Positions 1 to 6,207 of a DNA stretch of 18,049 nt are shown here, piece after piece. Both the position numbers and the translations under genes were made by a program. Every line of letters starts with the position of its first letter. Position 1 is the first letter of the stretch. The DNA comes from CAZJJK01 sp964546285 (GTDB lineage: Bacteria > Spirochaetota > Spirochaetia > Treponematales > Breznakiellaceae), in contig CAZJJK010000066.1 in assembly GCA_964546285.1 (NCBI GenBank), positions 1 to 18,049 on the forward strand, written 5' to 3'. A model generated the notes under the pieces. It was not told the DNA's origin. It saw nothing but the letters and a program-made list of their open reading frames with translations, and made no database searches.

Positions 1-92
1 ACCTCCGTTGGATATGAAGTAGGGTCATATACCGGTACTGGGGAAAGAAGCGTCCCGCTTGGGTTTTGGGAAAAGTTTCTAAAACATATCTT

Positions 93-112
93 CAACAGAA
101 TTGGCAGCAGTA
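93..112 (+). repeat. 20-base exact direct repeat, copy 1
   Basis: The sequence caacagaattggcagcagta occurs here and again at 3041-3060 in the same orientation. Identity does not extend beyond the 20 bases on either side. The second copy lies inside the reading frame of the broken AraC-type regulator. Possible explanations are a relic of recombination or of a shared mobile element, or two fragments of related genes. Confidence 0.6.
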
Positions 113-347
113 TGAAAATCATGTACGTGTATCTATTGGTAGATACCATTTACGTGATTCCGACTAGTCGTTGCGCTCGCTCGACGCTACAATGTTTACC
201 ATATCGCGACTAACCGCAATTTTGGGACTCCCGATTGACGTAGTCTTAAGCGGCGCTGTAACCCGATCCTCTTTTCACCTATACCGTTATGGAAGTCGGC
301 CGTTATTGTTGCGGTGCTTGGTTTGTCGGCGTGAAGGTCATCGCTGA

Positions 348-494
348 GAGGTCGTCTTGGAAGCTCTGATCCTGGTCTTGCTTCCAGCCGGCCAGCGGGG
401 CTTATTGACTTCAGCGGGAGCATGGCTCATCATCGGCCTTTGGGGCGCGGTTTCTCTGGTCTATTTCGGTGGTTGCGTTATAGCCGCTATCTAG
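348..494 (+). pseudogene. Possible remnant of a membrane protein (C-terminal end)
   Basis: A 48-codon open stretch follows an in-frame TGA (345-347) and ends at TAG 492-494. Its translation is very hydrophobic, with two candidate membrane helices (ALILVLL and AWLIIGLWGAVSLVYFGG). Just upstream, another frame gives a second hydrophobic run (SAVIVAVLGLSA), as expected if a membrane protein had suffered frameshifts. It ends 32 bases before the sugar kinase, so a decayed sugar permease would fit the context. That function is only a guess from position; no family motif is visible. Confidence 0.25.
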
Positions 495-526
495 TTGCTT
501 CGTAGACTGTTATCAAAGGATCGATG

Positions 527-1462
527 ATGGAAAAAGCATACTGCTATGGCATGGTATCCCCGAGCACGGCGCTGTTCCTGGCGGACGGCTTCTCCTATCC
601 AGCGGCCAATAGCTACGCCGAAGTCGTGTTGAGTTTGCTGTCCGTCGGCGGCGAGGCGGCGAACTCCGCCGTCGTGCTGGCTAAATTTGGAGTGTCCACG
701 CTACTGGACGGGGTATGGATTGCCGCGTCACGCCGCGACCAAGTCTTCAGCATGCTCGCGCCCTTCGGCATCGATCTTTCCCTGCTCAATATTGTTGAAG
801 CTGGCGGCACGGCTGAGACCATCATCGCCGACGGGCGCACCCGCACCGTCTTCGGCAATTACGCCGCCTTCCATTCGGGGCCGCGGCAATGGAACGAGCC
901 GTCGGAACAAGCCATCCGCGACGCCGATATCGTTTGTTTGGATCCTTATTTCAAGACCGAGTCGCGAAGGGCGGCCGAGATCTGCGTTCAAAACGGCGTG
1001 CCCTACGTAACGCACGACGCCCGCCATGACGACTACATCGGAGTCAACGCCGCGGCGGTCATCGTCTCTCACGAACTGACCGGTACGCAGTACCGCGGCC
1101 GCGATCCGCGCGAGCTCTTCGCCGATTTCCGAGGCGCCTGTTCCGGCCTCGTAGTCTTCACCTTCGGCGGCGATGAATTATGGTACGGCCGGCGGGACGG
1201 AGAGTCACGGCGTTTCCTGCCTTACCCAATCACGCCTGTCGATAGCACCGGTGCCGGCGACGCTTTCCGGGGCGCCGTCGCTTACGGACTTGTCCACGGC
1301 TGGGCTGACGACCGCGTGATCACCTTCGCCGCCGCCGTCGCCGCCCAAGTCTGCCTTACCCGACCGCACGCCCTCGGCCTACCGGATTTGGAAATAGTGT
1401 CGGCGTTCATGGCCGACCAAAGCCGCCTCCGACCAGAGTGGCCCCGCGGCTTCAATATATAG
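527..1462 (+). CDS. PfkB-family carbohydrate kinase
   Basis: Predicted cytosolic ATP-dependent sugar or nucleoside kinase of the ribokinase/PfkB family. Near the N-terminus it has the family's substrate-binding segment VGGEAANSAV (about residues 40-49). Near the C-terminus it has the signature DSTGAGDAFRGA (about 239-250), with the GAGD anion hole and the catalytic Asp. At 311 residues the length is normal for the family and no lesion is seen. Two consecutive ATGs occur at 524 and 527. The AAGGA at 516-520 is 6 bases from the second and only 3 from the first, so I prefer 527. The substrate cannot be read from sequence. The gene is visibly richer in G/C-ending codons than the DNA on either side, which is full of IS debris, and this suggests transfer or survival in a decaying island. 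No transporter or isomerase partner remains intact. Confidence 0.88.
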   Translation: MEKAYCYGMVSPSTALFLADGFSYPAANSYAEVVLSLLSVGGEAANSAVVLAKFGVSTLLDGVWIAASRRDQVFSMLAPFGIDLSLLNIVEAGGTAETIIADGRTRTVFGNYAAFHSGPRQWNEPSEQAIRDADIVCLDPYFKTESRRAAEICVQNGVPYVTHDARHDDYIGVNAAAVIVSHELTGTQYRGRDPRELFADFRGACSGLVVFTFGGDELWYGRRDGESRRFLPYPITPVDSTGAGDAFRGAVAYGLVHGWADDRVITFAAAVAAQVCLTRPHALGLPDLEIVSAFMADQSRLRPEWPRGFNI

Positions 1463-1469
1463 GCGAGAA

Positions 1470-1634
1470 ATGGAACTGTTGGAAAGCGAAGTTGTTGCCG
1501 GGTATGGAGACAAAGCTATCCTTCCGCGGACCGTGCTCGGGTTTCAGCAAAAAATTCGATTCGCATACACGGCAGAGTACGATAATCCCTCGGTTTGGAC
1601 GCTGATGTCGGACTGTCTTTCAAAGCATATCTAG
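1470..1634 (+). CDS. Small unrecognised ORF downstream of the kinase
   Basis: A 54-codon ORF starts at ATG 1470, 7 bases after the kinase stop, and ends at TAG 1632-1634. A weak purine-rich stretch (aggcgag) precedes it. The translation (begins MELLESEVVAGYGDK) has ordinary globular composition, which makes it more likely than chance to be coding, but I recognise no family. It may be the 5' fragment of a longer gene whose continuation lies in another frame from 1655 onward. Treat it as hypothetical, and probably broken. Confidence 0.3.
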   Translation: MELLESEVVAGYGDKAILPRTVLGFQQKIRFAYTAEYDNPSVWTLMSDCLSKHI

Positions 1635-1654
1635 ACAGTATTCTTGGCGGTTAG

Positions 1655-1792
1655 CGAAGGTCCTCGGATCAGGCTACCCGTGCGGCCCTCAGTGGTAAAA
1701 TCGATCTCGCCGAAGTCCAGCGGCATTTTATTGCCGATACTTTTAACCGCTTCCCCGACTTCGGTGTGGCTGTTATAGCAGAAGTCTTTGGC
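1655..1792 (+). pseudogene. Fragment of an unrecognised gene, interrupted by an IS256-type end
   Basis: After TAG 1652-1654 a plus-strand frame stays open. Its first 46 or so codons read like a normal soluble protein (for example ALSGKIDLAEVQRHFIADTF and then GVAVIAEVFGG). At about 1793 the protein-like character stops and a sequence resembling an IS256-type element end begins. The simplest reading is a host gene interrupted by an insertion. Its 5' part could be the small ORF 1470-1634, in another frame. I do not recognise the family. Confidence 0.35.
1683..1696 (+). repeat. Short sequence related to the 2645 tandem repeat
   Basis: The string cggccctcagtggt here differs by one base from the cggccctcggtgg strings that form an 11-base tandem duplication at 2645-2666. 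The first lies just before one IS256-type end and the second directly abuts the other, so the similarity may reflect insertion history. It could also be coincidence. Confidence 0.3.
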
Positions 1793-1830
1793 GGCTGTAG
1801 ACTTTTTTCTGTTAATTGGTGGGGTTTGAA
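1793..1830 (+). repeat. IS256-type element end, copy 1 (diverged)
   Basis: This segment (ggctgtagactttt...gggtttgaa) matches 2666-2702 at roughly 29 of 37 positions in direct orientation, and weaker similarity continues a little to the right. The TGTA-A-C core followed by a T-rich run resembles ends of IS256-family elements as I remember them. It lies about 75 bases upstream of an IS256 transposase fragment in the correct orientation to be that element's left end. The assignment is an inference from the similarity and the neighbouring fragment. Confidence 0.45.
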
Positions 1831-1906
1831 GCTGCGGGCCGATCCGGTCTTCCCTGGGTTTAACAAGAACTCAGAGAATGAGCCAAATGACCCTAGTAAC
1901 ACGCTT

Positions 1907-2065
1907 TCGGTGTTGCTGAACATAGCTATTAAAGCCAAGCGGGACCGGGTACTGAAGGCCGATCACTACGAAAAGAGTAAAGAACGGGAAGCATTCAGAA
2001 ACGGGTACAAGGATAAAACTGTCTCAACATGGATAGATTATCGTAAACTAAAAGTACCCGCAAAA
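1907..2065 (+). pseudogene. IS256-family (mutator-type) transposase fragment
   Basis: About 53 codons inside an open frame ending at 2143 match the N-terminal region of IS256-family transposases: a stretch NIAIKAKRDRVL, then the highly typical YEKS-ER--FRNGYKDKTV, then LKVPA. A complete transposase is about 400 residues with a DDE catalytic domain. Here only the N-terminal part survives and no DDE region follows, so it is inactive. The remaining frame to 2143 (rich in Lys and Arg) does not resemble the family and probably reflects a deletion or junction. It is flanked on the left by an IS256-type end and on the right by an IS21 relic. Confidence 0.75.
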
Positions 2066-2167
2066 AGCGTTTGGCATGGGAAAAAAAAGCATCGGGATTC
2101 CCCCTTTAAGCGTGGTGGAAAATGGCGGATGGCTTCACTGTAGAATCCCATTCAGGGAGACGGGTGT

Positions 2168-2425
2168 ATGCTGAGAATGAATCAGATCGATGAAATAATA
2201 AATTTGCCTGACTAAGGGTACGGTTTGCGCGAGATTGGCCGGAGACTGAATCTTGACCACAAGACGGTCAGCAAGTCCATGGGCAGGGACGATTACTCAA
2301 AACAGATGGCCACGGATCTATCCTCAAGCCCAATTAAACTTGACCGATAGAAGGGGACCATCGATCTCTAGCTAGAGGAAGACCGAAAGGCACGCTTCAA
2401 ACAATACCATACAGCAAAAAGGGTA
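2168..2425 (+). pseudogene. istA: IS21-family transposase (IstA) pseudogene
   Basis: Read from ATG 2168, the frame gives the IstA N-terminus: a helix-turn-helix region with LREIGRRLNLDHKTVSK, then KLD, then LEEDRKAR--QYHTAKRV. These match the conserved IS21 segments around the HTH and the start of the catalytic part. Three in-frame stops interrupt it: TAA 2213-2215, TAG 2348-2350 and TAG 2369-2371. After about 2425 the match is lost and only weak echoes occur in a shifted frame. No istB partner is found. It is a dead remnant; full-length IstA is around 400-500 residues. Confidence 0.75.
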
Positions 2426-2644
2426 CCGAACGGATATCGTAGGAATACCCTAGTGAGTTTTCCGTTCGTATTCTTTGGCGCAGCGCTAAATCAAAGCTCA
2501 CCGTATCCGCAATCGAACGCGGTCCGTATCCTCCACATCGCGAACGTGGAGCTATAGTTGTAATTGGGAAAAGGTATTTATCGTTCATTTTAATACTTGG
2601 ATAGTATATAGTTAAAATGTGAAAGTGTTTAAGATGTGTTAGGC

Positions 2645-2666
2645 GGCCCTCGGTGGGCCCTCGGTG
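2645..2666 (+). repeat. 11-base tandem duplication (ggccctcggtg x2)
   Basis: Two perfect head-to-tail copies of ggccctcggtg occupy 2645-2655 and 2656-2666, immediately left of the second IS256-type end. A short duplication next to an element end could be a modified target-site duplication, although IS256 elements usually make 8-9 bases. Replication slippage is equally possible. Confidence 0.5.
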
Positions 2667-2702
2667 GTGTAAACCTCTTTCTGTAAATTAATCGGGGTTG
2701 AA
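2666..2702 (+). repeat. IS256-type element end, copy 2 (diverged)
   Basis: Direct-orientation partner of 1793-1830, sharing tgta, the T-rich run, ctgt-aatt and gggg-ttgaa. Since both point the same way they are not the two inverted ends of one element but the same end of two copies. No transposase frame can be read to the right, so this copy has lost its coding part. Confidence 0.4.
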
Positions 2703-3003
2703 ACGGTCATGAACCTATCGCCGTTTTTCCAATTCCTAGAGCGGATTTCCTGAAGAAATTGCATCATCATAATGCTAAAATACTTTTTCAGTAGGCCTTA
2801 ATATAGTTTTGTGCTATAAACTGGTAGCGACATAAATACATGTTGGATAAGCTTTAGTCACGTTAGCTCATTCTGTGCTTTATGCCAACATAGACCTCCT
2901 ATTTAATGAAATCCAGAGGATCGGTACTATGCGTATCGCTTTTAACTTAAAAGGCCGTTATAGAGCTGGATCTGTCTCGAAATCAGTAAATGAATATTTG
3001 TAA

Positions 3004-3586
3004 ATGTTTTTTTGTATTGAGAAAGGTCCGAAGCGTTTTGCAACAGAATTGGCAGCAGTACCATGCTTTTTTATTACCCTCATTCACCTTGTCGCTAATA
3101 GTACCAGGAACGGAGACCTCTACTATCTCGCGCTGCTTCTAGCTTGTCCCATCGTCTTCATCTTCCTGCTTACTCGAAGCTCCCTCCGCTTTCTGCCGCC
3201 CTTCGAAACAGCTTCGCCGCGGCAAATGAGTTCACATCTGGATTGGGATACCGAATCCAAGTAATTCAACAAGCGGCTTGAAACTTTAATGCTGAAACAA
3301 GCACCGTATCGCAGAGCTGGCTTAACGTTGGACTATCTGGTGGCTATGTTGGATGTGGATTCGAAACGCTTATCATTTCAAAAAATTCTTGGGTACAAAT
3401 TTTTGCGGTTACATCAACGAGTGGCGGTTACGGGCGGTATGCGAGGCTCTGATCGCTAATTCGGACCGTTCAATTTTGGAAATAGCCCTAAATACCGGCT
3501 TCAATTCTAAAAGCAGCTTTAATACTCTGTTCGTGAATAAGTTCGGTGTTACCCCGCGCGATTTCAGAAAAAAACGGGTGTCATAA
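3004..3586 (+). pseudogene. Broken membrane-anchored AraC-family transcription regulator
   Basis: The frame from 3004 encodes two hydrophobic helices (about 3064-3105 and 3121-3183), then a linker, then TAA 3262-3264. Reading on in the same frame gives a typical pre-HTH linker and the start of an AraC domain (FNKRLETLM, YRRAGLTLDYLVAMLDV, KRLS). At about 3373-3376 the frame shifts, and the rest of the domain continues in the next frame: HFKKFLGTNF, INEWRL, then the second HTH with SILEIALNTGFNSKSSFNTL and VTPRDFRKK, ending at TAA 3584-3586. The SKSSFN signature and N-terminal helices resemble AraC regulators with a polytopic membrane sensor, but a full version would have several more helices, so the 5' end is also lost. 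A 24-codon ORF (2929-3003) in the same frame may be part of the old N-terminus. The intact C-terminal piece 3353-3586 is unlikely to be a gene alone. Confidence 0.75.
3041..3060 (+). repeat. 20-base exact direct repeat, copy 2
   Basis: Identical to 93-112. Here it is read as part of FATELAAV in the degraded regulator frame. Confidence 0.6.
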
Positions 3587-3613
3587 ACCCGGCTCAAGGC
3601 CGGCATGACACCC
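3568..3613 (-). terminator. Rho-independent terminator of the MCP / binding-protein operon
   Basis: The arms gggtgtcat (3576-3584) and atgacaccc (3605-3613) are perfectly complementary. Inside them ccggc/gccgg forms a second short stem around tcaag. Read on the minus strand, the hairpin is followed by G and then seven Ts (the A-run 3568-3574 on the plus strand), the classic terminator layout. It lies about 85 bases beyond the stop of the binding-protein gene. The last codons and the TAA of the dead AraC-type regulator are inside the T-run and first arm. The palindrome may alternatively be a REP-like dispersed repeat serving as terminator. Confidence 0.75.
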
Positions 3614-3696
3614 CTCCGAGAAGGCTGGATTCTTGAAATTATTCGGCCCGGGCTGGCTGAGCCCGATCTCTTCCGTATCCGCGCGGGACCGCTGTC

Positions 3697-4386
3697 CTAG
3701 TGCCGCGGCGCCGCCAATTTTGCCTTCTCGTCTTCCCACTGGCCGTTTTCTACCCATTTTCTCAAGACGGTTCCGATTTGCCCAGCTTTCGCGGATCTAG
3801 CCGCCGATAACGCAAGGAAGGTTGGCGTTTGGAGCAGTGGAGGGTTTTGGACATAGTATTGGGCGATACCAGCCGCTTTGCACATGCTGGGGATCATATC
3901 CTTAACGGCGATTATCGTTTGGACCGATCCGGCGGCGAGCAGCTTGAATTGTTCCAGGTCATTAACGGCTACCGTAGGCGTCATTCCTCGAGTAACGGCC
4001 GCGTGAGCTGTCTGATCCTTAACAATACCGACAGTATACTTTCTTAGCTCTCCCGGATTAGCGATCTTGATTGCGGGATCGGTGGTGAGGGCGCAAAAAT
4101 CGGTCTGATCTATCCGAACCGGAATCATTGTCGCTCCAGGGATGGACGCGATAATCGGTTGCGCCAAGAAGAAGGCTCCGTCAAGAGAGCCGGAGGCTAA
4201 ACCCTGCACCAAGGCGGGTAGGGTTGGATAGCTTTTTACCTTAGCCTCTATCCCCGCCTCTTTAAGCACTTTCAGTACCGCAGGACCGTAAAAGCTTGTC
4301 CCCTCAATCGTTCCGATGCTCCACTCCTGGGCGTTAATCGTAGTAAGCGCGGCAAAGAGTGTTAATAAACCGATTATCCTTTTCAT
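3697..4386 (-). CDS. Periplasmic solute-binding protein (orphan)
   Basis: 229-residue secreted protein resembling extracellular solute-binding proteins of the amino-acid type (SBP family 3) or related two-lobed receptors. The start MKRIIGLLTLFAAL is a signal peptide with probable cleavage after INA. The body has the expected alternation of lobes, e.g. LASGSLDGAFFLAQ (similar to the usual 'L..G..D' segment) and YTVGIVKDQTAH at the crossover. The longer frame reaches 4428, but GGAGG stands 6 bases before ATG 4386, which I take as the start. No permease or ATPase gene is adjacent. Instead the gene follows a chemotaxis receptor by 50 bases in the same direction. It may therefore deliver a ligand signal to the receptor rather than, or as well as, feed a transporter. 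The ligand is unknown. Confidence 0.72.
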   Translation of the reverse strand: MKRIIGLLTLFAALTTINAQEWSIGTIEGTSFYGPAVLKVLKEAGIEAKVKSYPTLPALVQGLASGSLDGAFFLAQPIIASIPGATMIPVRIDQTDFCALTTDPAIKIANPGELRKYTVGIVKDQTAHAAVTRGMTPTVAVNDLEQFKLLAAGSVQTIIAVKDMIPSMCKAAGIAQYYVQNPPLLQTPTFLALSAARSAKAGQIGTVLRKWVENGQWEDEKAKLAAPRH

Positions 4387-4436
4387 AGCAACCTCCATGG
4401 TATCACGCGATGTTATAGACAAGTCCATTGCCGAGC

Positions 4437-6080
4437 TTAATCGGTTTTGAATTTTGTCATTTCCTCGTACAAGGTTTCAATGTTATTGGAATTTTTACTT
4501 GATAAATCCGCTAAAGCGTTCATGGAAGATGAAATTTCTTGAATGCCTTTAACCATTTCGTCTATTCCCCGCTTGTTTTCCATAATCACCTCTGTGAGTT
4601 TTCTCATGGAAGCGTCAATTTGATCGGTTCCCGCGCTCATGCCCGTTCCCGAGCTTTTTACCTCTTCGGTAAGCTTGTTTAGCGCGCTAAGGGATTCCGT
4701 TATCTGTTGATTCCCTGTCGATATTTCTTTTAGGCCGGATAAGGTTTCCTTCATTCCGCCGGCTACTTCCTCAATTCCGGCCAAGACCTCTCCTAGCGTA
4801 GCGCTGGAATCTTGAGCCATGGTTTCGGCGGCTTCAATGCTCGTGACCACTTCCCCAATGGAATCGCCGATGCTTTTCGCGTTAGCCGCCGTTTGCTCGG
4901 CCAGCTTGCGAATTTCATCGGCGACAACCGAAAAGCCGCGGCCGTATTCCCCGGCATGGGCCGCTTCTATAGCCGCGTTCATCGCCAAAAGATTGGTTTG
5001 GCTGGCGACGCTGTCAATTACGGAAGTCATTTCCGCTATTAAGCCGGTCGATTGGGCGGTTTTCTCCATGGCTAAGACATTTGCTTCCGAATCCTCGGCC
5101 AAACGTTTTGCCTGGCTTTCCAAGTCTTGGATGAGCCTAAGTTTGCCTTCCGTGGAGCGTTCAATATTGCTGACGTTCGCGATCATTTGGGCGACAGCCG
5201 CGGACGATTCGTTCACGGAAGCGGCTTGCTCCTGAATCATCGCTACCACGCGTTCAATTAAGTCGTTAATCGTGTTTACGGTTTTATCGGAATGGGAAAG
5301 CTCTTCTTCTAAAAAGCCCGTTCTATTACTCATGGATAGGGTGGAAGCGGAGATTTGAGCCGCGGCCGCTGAAACGCTCTGAGTGTGTCCGGCTAAGTCC
5401 AGGCTCAGCGTCTTGCTTTTGGCTTCCACCCGCTTAAGGTTTTCAACGATAAGCTTTAGTTTTCCGATAAAGGCGTTAAAATACGCGGATAATTGGGAAA
5501 TTTCATCGCTGCCAATAACCGGTATCCGCGCTGTCAAATCCGCCTCTCCCTCAGCCATTTGCTTCATGATATTTTTTAGCCGGAGTATAGGCTTGGTGAT
5601 AAGCCGAACCGCGAATACTAATATACTTGTCAATAGAATAAGAAGAATCAGCACGAGAACGATTATTCTGACCACTAGTTGATTTATTTCAGCGCGCAGA
5701 TAGTGATTTGTAAATACGATTCTAGCTTTGCCGATAGGAAGCCCGTCGCGAACCATTTCCACTTCTTTGGTAATCATTTCCGGCTGGGCGTCTTCCACCG
5801 CCTTCGCCATTGACACGCCGTCATAAGAAAATATCTCTATTTCAACCAGCTCCCTGTTTTTCAAAAAAGAATCCAAGCTATGCTGCAAGCCTATGGTGTC
5901 ATAATTCCAGACATAAGAGCTGTTAGCGGTTGATATCAGCTCGGAATAATTTTCTATCAACTCCTCCATTTCCGCTTTTGTCTTAGCGCTCTCAAAAAAA
6001 AGCTCAAACGCCGCGAAGGCGGCAAAGCCGATAAAGACGGTTAGAAGAACGGGAACAAGTAGTTTTATTCTGATGGTCAT
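4437..6080 (-). CDS. Methyl-accepting chemotaxis protein
   Basis: Transmembrane chemoreceptor of 547 residues that would control CheA/CheW signalling. TM1 is about 7-29, the periplasmic sensor about 30-135, TM2 about 136-158 and HAMP about 160-212 (KPILRLK, then SDEISQLS). A long cytoplasmic helical domain follows, with the highly conserved hairpin tip at about 356-400 (ASQTNLLAMNAAIEAAHAGE, GRGFSVVADEIRKLAEQT). The sensor is small (about 105 residues) and contains VEIEIFSYDG, like a single Cache/PAS-type fold; the ligand cannot be read. The C-terminus (FKTD) lacks a CheR-binding pentapeptide. GAGGT lies 5 bases before the ATG, and a strong promoter lies about 40 bases upstream. It is co-directional with the periplasmic binding protein, suggesting a receptor-ligand-carrier pair. 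Confidence 0.95.
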   Translation of the reverse strand: MTIRIKLLVPVLLTVFIGFAAFAAFELFFESAKTKAEMEELIENYSELISTANSSYVWNYDTIGLQHSLDSFLKNRELVEIEIFSYDGVSMAKAVEDAQPEMITKEVEMVRDGLPIGKARIVFTNHYLRAEINQLVVRIIVLVLILLILLTSILVFAVRLITKPILRLKNIMKQMAEGEADLTARIPVIGSDEISQLSAYFNAFIGKLKLIVENLKRVEAKSKTLSLDLAGHTQSVSAAAAQISASTLSMSNRTGFLEEELSHSDKTVNTINDLIERVVAMIQEQAASVNESSAAVAQMIANVSNIERSTEGKLRLIQDLESQAKRLAEDSEANVLAMEKTAQSTGLIAEMTSVIDSVASQTNLLAMNAAIEAAHAGEYGRGFSVVADEIRKLAEQTAANAKSIGDSIGEVVTSIEAAETMAQDSSATLGEVLAGIEEVAGGMKETLSGLKEISTGNQQITESLSALNKLTEEVKSSGTGMSAGTDQIDASMRKLTEVIMENKRGIDEMVKGIQEISSSMNALADLSSKNSNNIETLYEEMTKFKTD

Positions 6081-6116
6081 GAATTACCTCAAAAAAGCTT
6101 AGCCAGTTCGGAATCT

Positions 6117-6144
6117 ATTATAGTAAAAACTATCAATTAGTCAA
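6117..6144 (-). promoter_or_regulatory. Sigma-70-type promoter of the MCP operon
   Basis: On the minus strand TTGACT (6144-6139) and TATAAT (6122-6117) are separated by 16 bases, matching 5/6 and 6/6 of the consensus. The predicted transcript start at about 6110 leaves a leader of about 30 bases to the ATG at 6080. Three ACTA/TAGT quartets overlap the -35, the spacer and the -10 (see findings), so a repressor could bind within the promoter. Confidence 0.75.
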
Positions 6145-6207
6145 ATTGTGTTATGGGCAAACCAAATTCATGGATCGCTTATCCTTAAAACCTATTCCAG
6201 CCGTGGT

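Larger units (their letters stand above)
1..523. other. Non-coding or decayed left flank
   Basis: No convincing intact gene. In the plus strand a frame is open from the window edge to a TAA at 211-213 (70 codons), but the translation is not one I recognise. It could be the tail of a gene cut by the window edge or chance. Further right a strongly hydrophobic frame runs from 348 to 494 and is listed separately. The stretch also carries one copy of a 20-base repeat (93-112). The minus-strand frame 196-423 has no start signal or recognisable content and I leave it out. Confidence 0.4.
2426..2928. other. AT-rich decayed intergenic stretch
   Basis: No gene is supported here. The left third may still contain frameshifted istA remains. 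The middle holds an 11-base tandem duplication and a second IS256-type end. The right part (about 2720-2928) is AT-rich, without a readable frame, and would contain the original promoter of the broken AraC-type regulator. The minus-strand frame 2397-2588 lacks a ribosome-binding site and family features. Confidence 0.5.

Noticed and set aside
196..423. 75-codon minus-strand frame near the left edge
   Set aside because: Arg/Leu-rich, no ribosome-binding site, no family. The plus strand shows better protein-like content in part of the same stretch.
1669..1938. 89-codon minus-strand frame over the IS256 region
   Set aside because: It overlaps recognisable transposase sequence on the plus strand and has no signal of its own.
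1793..2702. A complete IS element bounded by inverted repeats
   Set aside because: The two end-like segments are in direct, not inverted, orientation, and the DNA between holds parts of two unrelated IS families.
4819..5235. Plus-strand frame opposite the MCP gene
   Set aside because: Antisense shadow of the conserved signalling domain, without ribosome-binding site or recognisable features.
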